From: Protonemura montana | Taxonomy: Eukaryota; Arthropoda; Insecta; Plecoptera; Nemouridae | NCBI GenBank assembly: GCA_947568835.1 | Contig: OX387602.1 | Span: 17,659,021 to 17,723,020 of the forward strand | Direction: 5' to 3' | Length of the DNA: 64,000 bases | In this document: in pieces, positions 15,747-27,800 of the stretch | Layout of the letters: every line of letters begins with the position of its first letter | Position numbering within the stretch: the first letter of the stretch is position 1 | Notes under the pieces: generated by a model | Database searches by the model: none | Told to the model about the DNA's origin: nothing | The model's input: the letters and a program-made list of their open reading frames with translations, nothing else | Program-made: the position numbers and the translations under genes

Positions 15747-17653
15747 CCTCCCTAACGCTGGAACAGAAGCGTCGGAACTCGCGAGGTGCAGAAGCCTTTC
15801 AAATACTTGAAACAAAGCTGGAATTAACCTGTTTTCGTTTGAAGGGACAAGCTTCTCTGGTGTTTTTCTGGGCGATTGTAATTCGAAATTTAAGCGCTTG
15901 TCTCGGGGCGTGCAGAGTATGCGACCAGCTTTGAAGTTCATCTCGTTCTTGCCGAAGGATGCACAGGCAGCGCCCCTTGCGGCTATCCTGGTTCCCAGCC
16001 AATCAAACCCTGCCCCTGGGGAAATAATGCCAAAGCTATACATATTTATGCAAGTGTCAGTCCGAAGTCAACTAGCTTCTCTGAGATTCTCCCTACCTAA
16101 GTGCATGTAGTTGACACGAGGCATAAGTTTTTTGTAGTTTTTTTTTTGCATCGCGTGGGCCACGTAGTGCAATGTGTGTGTGTTGGTATTTTTGGGTGGG
16201 GGCTCACGTTTTAGCATATTTCTATTTGATTTTGATTGCTATTGAAGGGTGTTTTCGGCACCCCGAGGCTTCGAAATTCTGACGATGCAAATTGACAGCT
16301 TCACGGCTCCGCTCCGTTCATCATTGCTTGCGGTTTAATTTTTTTTTTTTTTGAGATCGGTTATTTAAGAAGGGCAACATATTATCTTGAAAAACTCCCT
16401 CGTCATTTTGAGTTTAGTCGGATCTACATACTTATACTGCGTCCGACCTTTCACATTCTGTTGAACTACCGTTTCCTTGTTCTCATATTGTAAAACCAAT
16501 AATTTATCTACAAAATGCTCAAGATTGGATCTTTTTTTTTCGAACAAGAAAGGGTTTCGTTTCCATCTTCAAAGACTGAATCTAGGAACGTTAGGTCCAC
16601 AAGCGAAGCCAAAAAAGACACCGAAAGTGTTGTTAATGATTTTCGTCCGTGGAATCTTCTGTGACAAACATGTGCCGCCAGGATTCTTGCAACAAAGTAA
16701 TTTATCCAGCGTGTCTTTAACAAGTCTTCTTGCAGCGATAGAGACAGAAAGAGAGAAACAGAGAGAGGGAGAGAGCGCGAAAAAAATAGCCTGGAGCGAT
16801 GCCACTTTTAATTGAATGCCTTGTTCCTGGGGCTAGGATCTGTCACCATGCTCATGGCTTAATGGTCACGAACTTTTGTTTTAGCACAATTATGATAAAA
16901 AACACATTTTTAACGCATTCTTTCGTCAGATACCTGTCGTGCACGCGGTCACGACACCACAGCCACAGTGGACTCGAATTAATTAGAGGTTTTTAACCAC
17001 ATATTTACAATGATTTTTGTATACTTACAAAAATACAACCTCAGCTATTGCTAGCAAACTTTTCCAAAAACGATAATACACTCAACCATCCGTCCTGGCT
17101 AGTTTTGAAAAAAAAGGGAAAAGAATTGGTTAAAATTGTGAACCCCTTGACATTGTGTATACATAATTGACTTTCTTCAAGCTACGAAACTCCCCTGCTG
17201 GCAATAATTGTCACACACCTACAACAAAACCATCAAACCAAGTTGCAACCCCAAACAAACCCACAGCGATCACAACACCGGCACAGGGTTGTAAATCTCG
17301 CGATATCCCTCCCCCATATTTAGAACTACGTCCACGTATATGACACTCGACGAATATGAGGTAATCAACAGATATCAGTAGCACAGATGTGAAAACTGCA
17401 TGCCTTGTGGCGACCACATGCATGGTCCCCTTTAGATCGTATATCTCTTTGATGTGCCGCCCCCATAGCCCACATGATGAGGTATGACTTATGGGCCGAA
17501 AGATCAGGGCCTAATACTCCCTTGGGACTGCATGCAACTTATCTTTCGGTGCATCCATATGCATTTACTTATGACGACAGTAAATGATACACGATAAATA
17601 ATTCATATGGCTAATTAGCTCTCGCAGTAATTTAATAAGAACAAGCCTACTTT

Positions 17654-17686
17654 GGTGTGCGTGTGTTTGTGTGTGTGTGTGTGTGG
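17654..17686. repeat. imperfect (GT)n microsatellite
   Basis: About 33 bases of alternating GT interrupted by GC and TT steps. No gene is nearby. Confidence 0.85.
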
Positions 17687-19150
17687 AATAAGAGCTTGTT
17701 ATGCGTGTAGGTACTTGTATAGCGTAGGTGAGCTATAATTCACGTTTTTAATTATCAAGAAGCATACTCGATTGCAATTCACACAAGCTCGTGAAGGACT
17801 TAAGAGCACGTACTTGATTATTATAACAGCCACGATGGAAAATAATATTACCTTTAATACCTAATATAAAAGATAATATCGACTTAATTAATCGAAAATC
17901 AATTACAGAAGCTATGCCAACAAACTGTACTTTCCCCAGTTTGTGCGCACTTATTTGTGTCTGTGCCAGGTAATCAACCCAAGAGAAATGATTTTCCTAG
18001 TAACAGCTGTGATCTGTGTTGTCATGAACTTTGATATGGCGATGTTTGTGAATTGCTGCGCGTGGTGGTGCTTGCTTGGTGAACCGCGATAGAGCCGCTA
18101 GTCCCAAAGGTGTAGTGCTCGTTTCACGCTGTATTGTGCTACAGAGCTATTTGATGCTTATATATATGTGTACTTTGGATTGTATACATGGCAGTATCTG
18201 CGTAAATCGATGCCGAAGCGATTTTCTGAACTCTGAGAGCAAAATTTACTGAGTATAGTGAGTTAGCACGGCAGATTTAGAAAATTGATATATTGCACTT
18301 GTGGGAATTAGGTAAAATTGCTTTGCTATTTCTCTCGCTACAAAATGAAGGTATCTATCATTCATCTTCGAGAAGTACTGTCTTGATAAGCGTTATATAC
18401 ATTTCAAAGACAGTCTTGGAACAAGAAATAATCTAATTCATTCCAACAACTGGTTACATCATGCATCATTTACATATAAATCTCTTTATTTATTATACTT
18501 CATAGGCAATCTGAAGAATATATCAAACCTGTCATATAAATGCACAAATGCATTATGAGCGTGGAATGCATTTCAGACGAACTCAGATGCAATTATATAT
18601 TTTTTAAGATTATAGACGACTTTGTTTGCAGTTCATTTGATGTATGCCAGCTCACATCAAGCTCGTAATGCACTTTGATTTACATCTTCATGATGATTTA
18701 ATATTATACCACTAAAGCACCTTATATGATGTTGTACTGTGAACTATGGCAACATACTGTATGGTGTCAAATACAGATGTGCTTTCTTAACAATGCCATA
18801 CTGTTATTTATGCATAAAATAGCATAGAATTTACAATTATACACGTACTTAGTTTTCTAATAAATAACACACACGACTCGGCTAATTACTCGTCTTCGTG
18901 TAGTTATTCATTCTTGAGCGTTTTCATGTGAATTGAATTTAAATCAAAAGTTCCAGCTATACTTTATGGACAATAATGCGAGTAGTTGCAGCATCGACGC
19001 TCGCTTCCCTTGAGGCGACCTTGCTAATGAAGTGTCGATCCCGGGTACGAACCTAGCACGTCAGGTTGCCTACTCTCACGTGTTGCTAACGTAATCACTT
19101 TGTTCTACTTTAAAGCAATTGGACATTATCAGATCATCGGTAATTATCAA

Positions 19151-19232
19151 GCAGTCGTGGCCGAGTGGTTAAGGCGTCTGACTAGAAATCAGATTCCCTC
19201 TGGGAGCGTAGGTTCGAGTCCTACCGACTGCG
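19151..19232 (+). tRNA. tRNA-Ser, anticodon AGA
   Basis: An 82-nt class II tRNA. The acceptor arms GCAGTCG and CGACTGC pair over 7 bp. The D stem is GCC/GGC. The anticodon stem TCTGA/TCAGA closes the loop CTAGAAA, giving anticodon AGA (read as IGA, decoding UCU/UCC/UCA). The long variable arm TCCC/GGGA is the serine-type feature, and the T arm is GTAGG-TTCGAGT-CCTAC. The internal A box (TGGCCGAGTGG) and B box (GGTTCGAGTCC) match RNA polymerase III consensus, and a run of six T from 19237 is the terminator. There is no intron, and CCA is not encoded, as expected for eukaryotes. It stands alone, far from any other gene in the window. Confidence 0.95.
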
Positions 19233-19236
19233 ATAG

Positions 19237-19242
19237 TTTTTT
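19237..19242 (+). terminator. RNA polymerase III terminator of tRNA-Ser
   Basis: Six consecutive T residues start five bases after the tRNA 3' end, the normal Pol III stop signal. Confidence 0.8.
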
Positions 19243-21827
19243 CTCATTAAGTAGTTTACTCATTAATTTTGAAATATGGTTGGCTAATATACTGCTTTAC
19301 TAATGTGAATTGAGTGCAATTCTAAATCTACAGAAATTATCGTTTTACAGGTTTTACCTGATCATCTTCGGCTGTGTAATAAAGCTGTTGTCTTTCTTCC
19401 CCCCTATTTATTTTATTTTATTTCTATTTATCTTTTTTGCTGCAGAAACCATTACTGTAGGATGCCTATAAGTTCGTTAATACACTTCATGTACGTATTT
19501 AGATTAGGTTTCGCTGGAAAGATTAGACGAGGCAAGCCGAGAAAAAACCATAAAGTTTGTTTAGTTTATTTTATATTTTATTACTACACATATATCGTTT
19601 ATAAAACGTATGCTTTTTTAATTATAATTAGCACGGCGTAAAGCTTGACAGAACGCTATGTCATACAGCGATTCCTTTCAATCGCATAGTTCCATTGTCG
19701 ATACTGGATTCGATCGACTCGGAGAACGACAAACTGAGTTTTGTTTCCGGATACGCGTCGGCATCTTGATGACAGTCTCTTTACAGTCAATGGAGAAGGG
19801 AGGACAGAATCCGATCTTCAGATATTTCTGATGAGAAAGCCAAAAGGAAATTAGGGAGAGAAAACGGAAAGTTATAGAAAGTTGGGGTGTATAGTTGTGT
19901 TTGTGCCATCGTCAACGTTCGGCTTCTTTTGTGAGTAAAGTAATTTCAATCTTTTTGGGGTTTATTCCTCGGCCAGACTCGTGATGCACGACCACACTAC
20001 CACTTCTCAAAACCATTTTCAAAAACCAATTTCAAGCACAAATTCTTCCAAGGAAAATTTTCTATATTTTTCCCCAATTTTGTTCTCTTGAGTGTTTTGC
20101 GGATTCTTTAAAGCTGCAAAGCGTCGTCCCTCACGAGCCAGTACGTCACCCCCGCAGTAACAGGGGCTCAATCAGTCGGCGTCGCGTAGTCGACGACGTC
20201 TTAGTACGTTGGTCCCATGTCTTAGACGTCGCTGCGTGCCGACGCCTCCATCATTTGCACGCATGGGGAGGGAGGAAATTGGATTTTATTACCGACAAAG
20301 CATGTCCGGAATATTAAAAAGCACGGTCGAAAATATTTTTGACAAATTCATGTGGGCTCCACGTATGAAATTCATGAGTCTGAAGCGGCGAAATGTCAGA
20401 TCATGTAGCTCGGAATAGAAAAAACCCTGCTAAATATACCGGATCCATATTCTGTATCATCGCGGGCGTCATTATGTGTTGTAGACTTTAGGTACAATGG
20501 ACTTCGGCAACATCTGTTTTGTCAGCTGATGTTTATGATTATGCATTAAAACTGTAAGAAACAAAAGAGTAAGAAGATAGAGGATAATGGAGTACGTCAC
20601 GACTGTACATTACCGTAGAGGCAGTCACGTATAATGACAAAAGAAAATGTCAATAACCCTGGGATGACATTTCAGAAAATGACATTTTGGTTTTCATGTC
20701 AGGCGCACATTGAAGTCGTGCTTATCGCAGTGAAGAATGTAATTGATACACATATTTTAATTTGTGTAGTGAGTTTTTTTTTTGTTGCTGGATTATTTTT
20801 CCACCAGAGACACTTTCAAAATGAACAGCACACAGCATTTGAAGGGTACTTAATTAAAAACATTATCGTAGCACTTGGTGCCTCATTATGTAAAGCAGTG
20901 CTCTTTGCACCATGCATATATGAACCACCGATTTTAAAGTCACCAAGTATTTATTTTTGTAAATAAAACCAGTGTAGCTTAATTCACAATCTGGTTTGAA
21001 ACAAAATCCACATTTTGTAACAAGTGGCATTTTTCTCTTGCTTTTTTACAGCATTTAGCTACATTTTACAATTTGGTCGTCACTTTTACACAAACAGTTC
21101 AATTCTGGCTGCAATCCGTTCAGATTTCATGGATGTCGGTGATAGAATTTCTTCAAATAAACACAACAGCATTCTGATCATTCATCGACGTTTGATTTGT
21201 TGGTTGTGTTTTTTTCCTTCGCATGCCAGAGATGCTTCTTGCGTCGAGGAAGACTTAAGATTTGTGTTGTCACTATCAAAGTGTAGCTTTGTGTTCGTTA
21301 ATTGAGTTTGAGTCTGAAAAAACTTGTTCGCAGCTTAAGAATCAAGATGTAAGAACGTTTCCGCGATGCATATATTCAAATTTCAGTATCCCAGTCCTTC
21401 TGCTGCGAGAAAGGAAATCTTATCTCCATGATCAATGGTCTCAAAGAGCAAAGCATCGATCAGTTTCTTTTGACCGTTCATAAGTTCTTTCTTAAAACAA
21501 CACAAATTAATTGTATAAATTATGCCAACTATTACGAAATAAATAGTAATTAATAATCCAGAACATACTAAGAGAAGCGCCGAGAACTTAAAATAGAAGC
21601 TAATATCAAATTCGACCTTCTTCACCATATAACAGTTTCGATAGTATGGCACAAAACATTTTGCCAGCCCTAAACTATATTTACACGCTCTCCACATGCT
21701 TTGCAGAGCACTCGACTAGCAAAGGATAAATCCGCTAAATATAACCGTAACGAAATATTACAGATTGTTTTTCGTTTCGGTCCATTTCTCCCGTTTACCA
21801 TGCGTCATCGGGCGTCTCGACGCCAAC

Positions 21828-21861
21828 AACGACGCCACACAACGACGCCACACAACGACGC
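21828..21861. repeat. 13-bp tandem repeat, about 2.6 units
   Basis: The unit AACGACGCCACAC is repeated perfectly at 21828-21840 and 21841-21853, followed by a partial third unit. It is CpG-containing, unlike the surrounding AT-rich sequence. Confidence 0.85.
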
Positions 21862-24800
21862 GTAACTAGATGGCGAATGAGATTAGTCGTCTCGTGTGCT
21901 GGTGGAACCCGAACTGTCTGTTCCTTCATCATCGGAAAGCGTCATACTACCCTTTGTCAACAATTATTCTCATGGTTAGGTGCATTAGACGGAGGCACCC
22001 CACATTAGTAGGGCTAGAAAACCCCCCAAACCATAAACAGGGCGCGTGACCCCGTTGTTCCATGTCACCGCGATTAATTCATGCTAGACACCCTCGGCGA
22101 GCCCAATAATCGAGTCAAAAAAGTGGGTAAGTGATTATATTAATAATGACTTGACTGTTTTCTTTCATTAGTAAAGAAAATATTAAAAAAAGCAATGACT
22201 TCTAAGTCTAACCCCAGTTTTTACATTAAAACCATTTGCTGGCGCTCCGACATAAATCATAGTCAGAGTTTTTTTACTGCCTTTTAAAAACATTTCTTGT
22301 GTCTAGTGGATATTTCGAAGCTGTGTGCGTCAGTAGATATCCTACTTGATATAAACCAGGATGCTTTTAGAACGCCATCATTCTTAAAATCTCCTCGTTT
22401 GTCGGAGAAATGTCGGCTGGGATGAATCTTCCCTCATCCTGTCTGGATGTTGGAGCCTTCCCCTACATTCTGCGTGTGATCCGTAGCGGATGACGAGGCT
22501 GTGGTGTTTTCTCCGTCGCTGTGGACCACGATGATCTCAGCAATGGGGTGGTTGTGTTACCCAAGGGTGAAATCTAGCTCCAGCAGTACTATCATGCCAG
22601 AGTCGACACTTAAAGTTTTATTCAAATGCAAATGCTTCCTCGTCATGAACTTTAATCTCGCTTTTGCATCAAGGCGGGATAATCCAATCATGAGTTATTT
22701 AATCATGCCGGGATAGCTTTCTTTCGAAACAATAGCGATCAAATCGACAGAGAACAGTCTTGTTTTTATTAAAGTGCCTGCACCTCATTTAATTTCGAAA
22801 TTAGTACTCATGGTACGCACGTTTTGTGCACTTTCGTAAAGTCTGAAATGAAAGGGAGCTTCTAAGTTCAGGATCTTATTAGAGCAAGGCAGTCGCTCGG
22901 CGCCTGTAGCGTTGAAATATTTAAATCTTAAAAGAATAACCTGTATAAGCATGCAAAATTTATTTCTCAAAATGAAGTGGAGTTTAGGTTGTAGAGAATA
23001 GAGATGTTAAGACTTTAGAAGCGAAGGATAAAAACCTGGATGGAAATTTAATTGCCGCTAAGTTTCAGCAGATTTCTGAATAAAATCACTCTTTATTTTA
23101 ACATTATGTGTGAAAATTAGCTGCTGTTTGACTTAGTAACTTCTTGAAATATATTAACTTTAATTTATTATATCCTATTATAAAACTTAATTCCATATTG
23201 ATTTAAATAAGTCTCTAACGGCACAGTGAATGATTGAGCACGACAGGAATCTGTGCGATAGAACCTGCGCTTTAAAGCTAATTTATCTGTAAACCACATA
23301 TTCTTTAAAAATATAAAGGTGACTTAAAGATAAAACTGTAAATCATCCGTATTTTATATAATTATAGGTATGAAATGCACTGTCGATTTCCCTGCGTCAT
23401 AGCGATCAGTGTTTGCCACTGCACTTCACTTTGTCGTCTAATGATCAATAACAAGCCGTCGTTTCTTCCAGCTTTCCCATGTGCAACGCGAACCAAACCA
23501 GTTCATTGATTTGCCTGCACTTTTATACAAATGCATGTACATGACTCTCGAGACATGCCAAGTGGCTCGGTACACACTCAACCCGTCTTTGCAGTGCATA
23601 TTTGCAGCCGTACATGCGTTACTTAAACAAACGCATATTTGATTTGCACCTCTGATGTGTTCCCGTACTGATGATCTGCTTGTTCAGTTCACAATTCTGA
23701 GTAGAAACCAAGAAGACAACGAGCGGTTCCCGGGTGGTTCAGACGCTAGAACTCAGAACCGTGCATTGAGATCCCCACGCTACAACAATCGAATCAATGA
23801 CTAATGAACCATAACTCGTAAATCGAAGTCTATCAACTGTTAAAACTAATAATTAATCTATATCAATCAAGACTTTGGAAACATGTTTGGAAACACAAAG
23901 TGATTTGCAGCTGGTTTTCCGTTATTACCATCAGGTTGGCCCATCAATTAAGAGTTCTCCAGCAGCGTATACATTACGATAGTAGTCTTCTTAATTCACG
24001 TCGTAAATGGATTGAAGGTGGCTGAGGCACAAGAAGTTGTCCGATGTGCAAGAAACGCGAGGTCTTTGGAGTCTGGAGCAGCGGCAGAAGAGGCGAGACG
24101 TCGACGGCGTTGCCTTACAGCCAAGGAGGTGGCGGTCGAACCGGAACGCGTGCTGAGCGGTAGCCTTGTTGGCACTTTTTCACCCAATTGTTTGAATTTT
24201 GATTGCCATTGTTCGGATATTTGGTGATGTTTACTTTTTCCTGTAAGATGTGGCGCTGTTTCTTCTAAGATTAACGACCGACGAAGGCCGTCGTGGAAGA
24301 ATGACTAGCATCTTTCATCATGCTAGTCTTGCATGGTCTGTCCATCTTCATCTTTTGATCATCAGATGAAAGTTTTAAGTAGCTAGTTTTATTGAGAGAA
24401 GAATAGGCGGAGAAAACGAATATCAGGGAGTTCATGCACACATTTTGCAAAGCTTTTCCTGAAATTGAGATCAACGTTGAGATTAATAATTCGACGAAAC
24501 AATTTATACCTTCTCTTAAATCAAAGGAGACAATCTCGATGAAGCAGGTAACGCCGTATTAAATTTAAAGATAATTGTGCCAATTGCTCTCAAACTCGTC
24601 GAGCACATTACGAAGTTCCGTTACCTCACAGATAATTTTATATAATAATATTACGAGGTGATGATTTTCCTTGTTCTATTTTGTGTCTTCACCTCACACA
24701 ATCTGCACTACGCGAAACACCACGAGCGGCTATGCCTTGAGAATTAGTGCTTCATAATTATGTTGCCGCAAACGTGATAGTGAGTATGGAGCTTTGGGCA

Positions 24801-27800
24801 ATGAATAGGCTTATTAATTATTACGGGAAAATCATAACGTAACGCAATGACCGGCTAAACGCTTCGATTTAGACTAAAAGTAATATGGTTCATCTGTTGC
24901 TTCAATACAACTTCAAGCTAGACGCGTAGCCGACCTTTTCAAAGTCAGCGTAGGGTTATGAGAGAATTTGAATCGAATTAAACTGGAACTATCTATAATA
25001 ATTTTGAGTCTTTGTTATTTATGTATCGTATTGGGCGACGCCACTTCACTTGGACAAGCTAAATTAGTATTGACATGGAAGCTATAAATAAGAGTAGCAA
25101 AGCAGACCACATTATATAAGTAGCATGCAACGGGATTGGACCGAAGGTGTTAGAGCACATTTCTTGGACCAATTTAAAAGACGTTTGCAAATGGATTCAT
25201 TATTTTATACACTCACGCCAAAATTGGTAATAACGCTGGCAGACGCCGAGTTTGCTCTTGATTTTAGCTTCCTAACTGTACTGCTCATTGATGTTTCAAA
25301 GACCCATGAGAAAATATAAAACCGAAAATGATTTCACTTTAGGAAGGTACTGACATGTATTACTATGTTTCGTTTCACGTTGGTGGTGGTTCTCATTAAC
25401 GTTACATGTTTACATGCTGCTTTTGGAATGTGACTAATTAGTCAAATCGTATGGACGACATTTTCGAGGGTAAACAGGTCCCTACGCACGCACTAGATTT
25501 TGCATTAACAAGTAAATTTTTTAGCGCTCTTTCCAGTCTCTTTTTCGTTTCTTTCGTTATTCATCCTTCCATCTCGATCTCTCTTTCAATCATTCATCCA
25601 ATGCCGCTCGCCTGCATTCATTTGAAACCTGGCTTGGTCCAGTCTCTCTTCGCCTGAATATCGTTATCGCAGGATGCTAATCGAATGGACCATCCATCAA
25701 GACGAAGGTTAGTTCGTGGTTTGCCCTTGTCTTGGCGAATGAGCCCCGCTGAGGAGGCAACCATTTCAACTCCGCCTGGCTGGCTCACCCTCACGGCATA
25801 GCCATGCCTAACAAATGCCTGACTGGGCTGGAAGATTGCAACAGTGTTTGTTCCTACTGCGATGTGGTCCACTTTGAAAAACCACTCGAATAAAAGATAA
25901 TCCAACCATGGTCCAACCTACCTTACAGCACTGTGAATACCGTAAAGTCAAAGCTTGGTATATTTGCCCTTAATTTTTTAAAGTTTCTTGAATCGCAGCT
26001 TCTTTCCGTGAATGATTAACAGATGTGTCACTCAGCAGTCAGACCCGTCAGACCCATATGCCAGACCACGGTGTGGAGTACATTTAGCCCCAAAAGTCAG
26101 TGACTTTACAGTTTGGAATGACGAGGGTGGTTCCAGGCTGGGTAGGTAGGTGTGGATCCCTTCTAAATTGCACGTTTTAGGCATGGCTTGTGGCTTAGCA
26201 TTCAAGCACTCTACGTGCGTGTAACGGGGCTTCATTGTCAAAATGTTGAGAAGGCGTACTTACTACTCAGTAGCACATAATCTGGGATAGTCTACTTTTT
26301 TATTCTTTGTGCTGTATTGTCGGCTGTTACAAGGATGTTTGTAAAGTTGATTGCTTGGACCTCGCTTGTCCTGTAACAGAATTTTAAATATTATGCAAGA
26401 TTCCTGAAGAGCTCTTCGTGATTTGTGGAACAATAGATTCGTGGACAGTTCCATCAACTAGCAGCATGACCAGAATGCAAGTTCTGGTTTTGGGACGCTC
26501 GGATTCGGTCAATCTAGACCTGCGAAAAAGTCATCCCAAATATCAGGTCGAAAGTTGTCACACGAGTTCATTCATCTTGATCATAATTTTTAATTTTTAA
26601 GTTTGAGACGTTTATGCAAATAATGAGACCTCTGCTGTCACGAGCCAACTCAATATTACATGTTTTGAATATCCTATTACAGTTTAAATTAATGCAAAAA
26701 TTAATTATTCAGGAATCGAATTTTTAACTTTGGTAATACCAAAAGCATGTCCAGGTTTCTAAGCAGCTTGCTCTGGCTATATGTTGGTTGTACGTACTTG
26801 TAGCTGTCTCCTTTTCTGAGTGGAATACATTTACCAATGACTGCAGGAAAGATTTGCTTGGATACATAAATACGATTTTTCACTCATAGCACTGCTATCT
26901 TTTGCCCGTTTTCAAATGCCTGTGACAACTACATAAAAGAGTGCAATCGGCTTCTCTTGGAGTCCAAATTTCAAATTTGAGTAGCATCTGTAGTGACAAT
27001 GAAGAAGAACTTGCAAAATGCATTATTTTTACTCGGATCGTTCTATCACAGTTTTATTCAATAAAAGGTTAACCGTCTTTCTTTCTTTCTAATGAAACGT
27101 GTCATTGTCAAGCCGAAGCTAATTCCAGTCGGTCATCTCATGTAATAGTTAAATGTCACAAAGCGGCTGAAGATTGGACAGATTACTGCAGCGCAGAATT
27201 GCAACAACAAGTGCTTCAAGTGCAGTGTACCAACCATTACAGGACAACTCCGTTGCGCACATGGAGTAGTATATTTGTGGTGCAAGGCAAAATGGATCTT
27301 GCCGACTTGCCTCTGCAATACGAGTGAGCAGTAATGCAAGTTTTTATGACCAAATGTTCGCTACTCACTGTCTTTGCTCATAACGAAAGCGAGAAAATAG
27401 TTATTGGTGACTCGGAATAAGTCTTGTTACGCTGTCTGATGAAAATGATAATGCGACGGTGATTTTGATTGAGAATTGCGATTTCAAATAAAGCTTAGGA
27501 TGTGGGAAGCTAAAATTGCTCGAAGGTTCAAGTATGAGAAATGCTCCTTCGCACCGACTGATGTTGATTTTGCTGGTCTGGCCGGCCACCACTGCAGCCA
27601 GCAGAGTGTGACAAAGCAAAGAGTCGCCCACGGAATGTTGACCGTGGCACCGTCTGTCCCATGTCGCGTTACGTTAAATTGATCGCTTTCTTCCATTGAA
27701 TAAATTGCCATACAATTTTTGGTGGAACTGGCCCAGTCAACCTACCTTTCGTTTGTTGAAAATGTTGGGGTATAACAGGGGAAAAATACTTTCTATTAAC

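Larger units (their letters stand above)
1..19150. other. long stretch with no supported gene
   Basis: I find no exon set, domain or RNA gene in this stretch. Open frames are short, mostly lack an ATG and resemble no family I know; the longest is a stop-free run at 8812-9372 that opens with TTG. Visible content is low-complexity DNA: a purine-rich run at about 7281-7340, a CT-rich run at about 13158-13200, a GA-rich run at about 16739-16787 and a GT run at 17654-17686. A small GC-richer patch around 15540-16060 contains a TATAAATA at 15716-15723. It may be intergenic DNA or a long intron of a gene that extends outside the window. Confidence 0.6.

Noticed and set aside
15675-16043. 122-codon open frame on the minus strand in the GC-richer patch
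   Set aside because: The higher GC content reduces stop codons by chance. The translation resembles no family.
18985-19066. B-box-like GGTTCGTACCCGGG on the minus strand just upstream of the tRNA-Ser
   Set aside because: There is no matching A box or cloverleaf. It may be an old tRNA-derived repeat but is unsupported.
23721-23790. tRNA-like segment (CCGGGTGGTTCAGACGC followed by TTGAGATCC), a possible tRNA pseudogene or SINE head
   Set aside because: The box-like words are degenerate and I could not fold acceptor and anticodon stems. No poly(A) tail or target duplication is visible.
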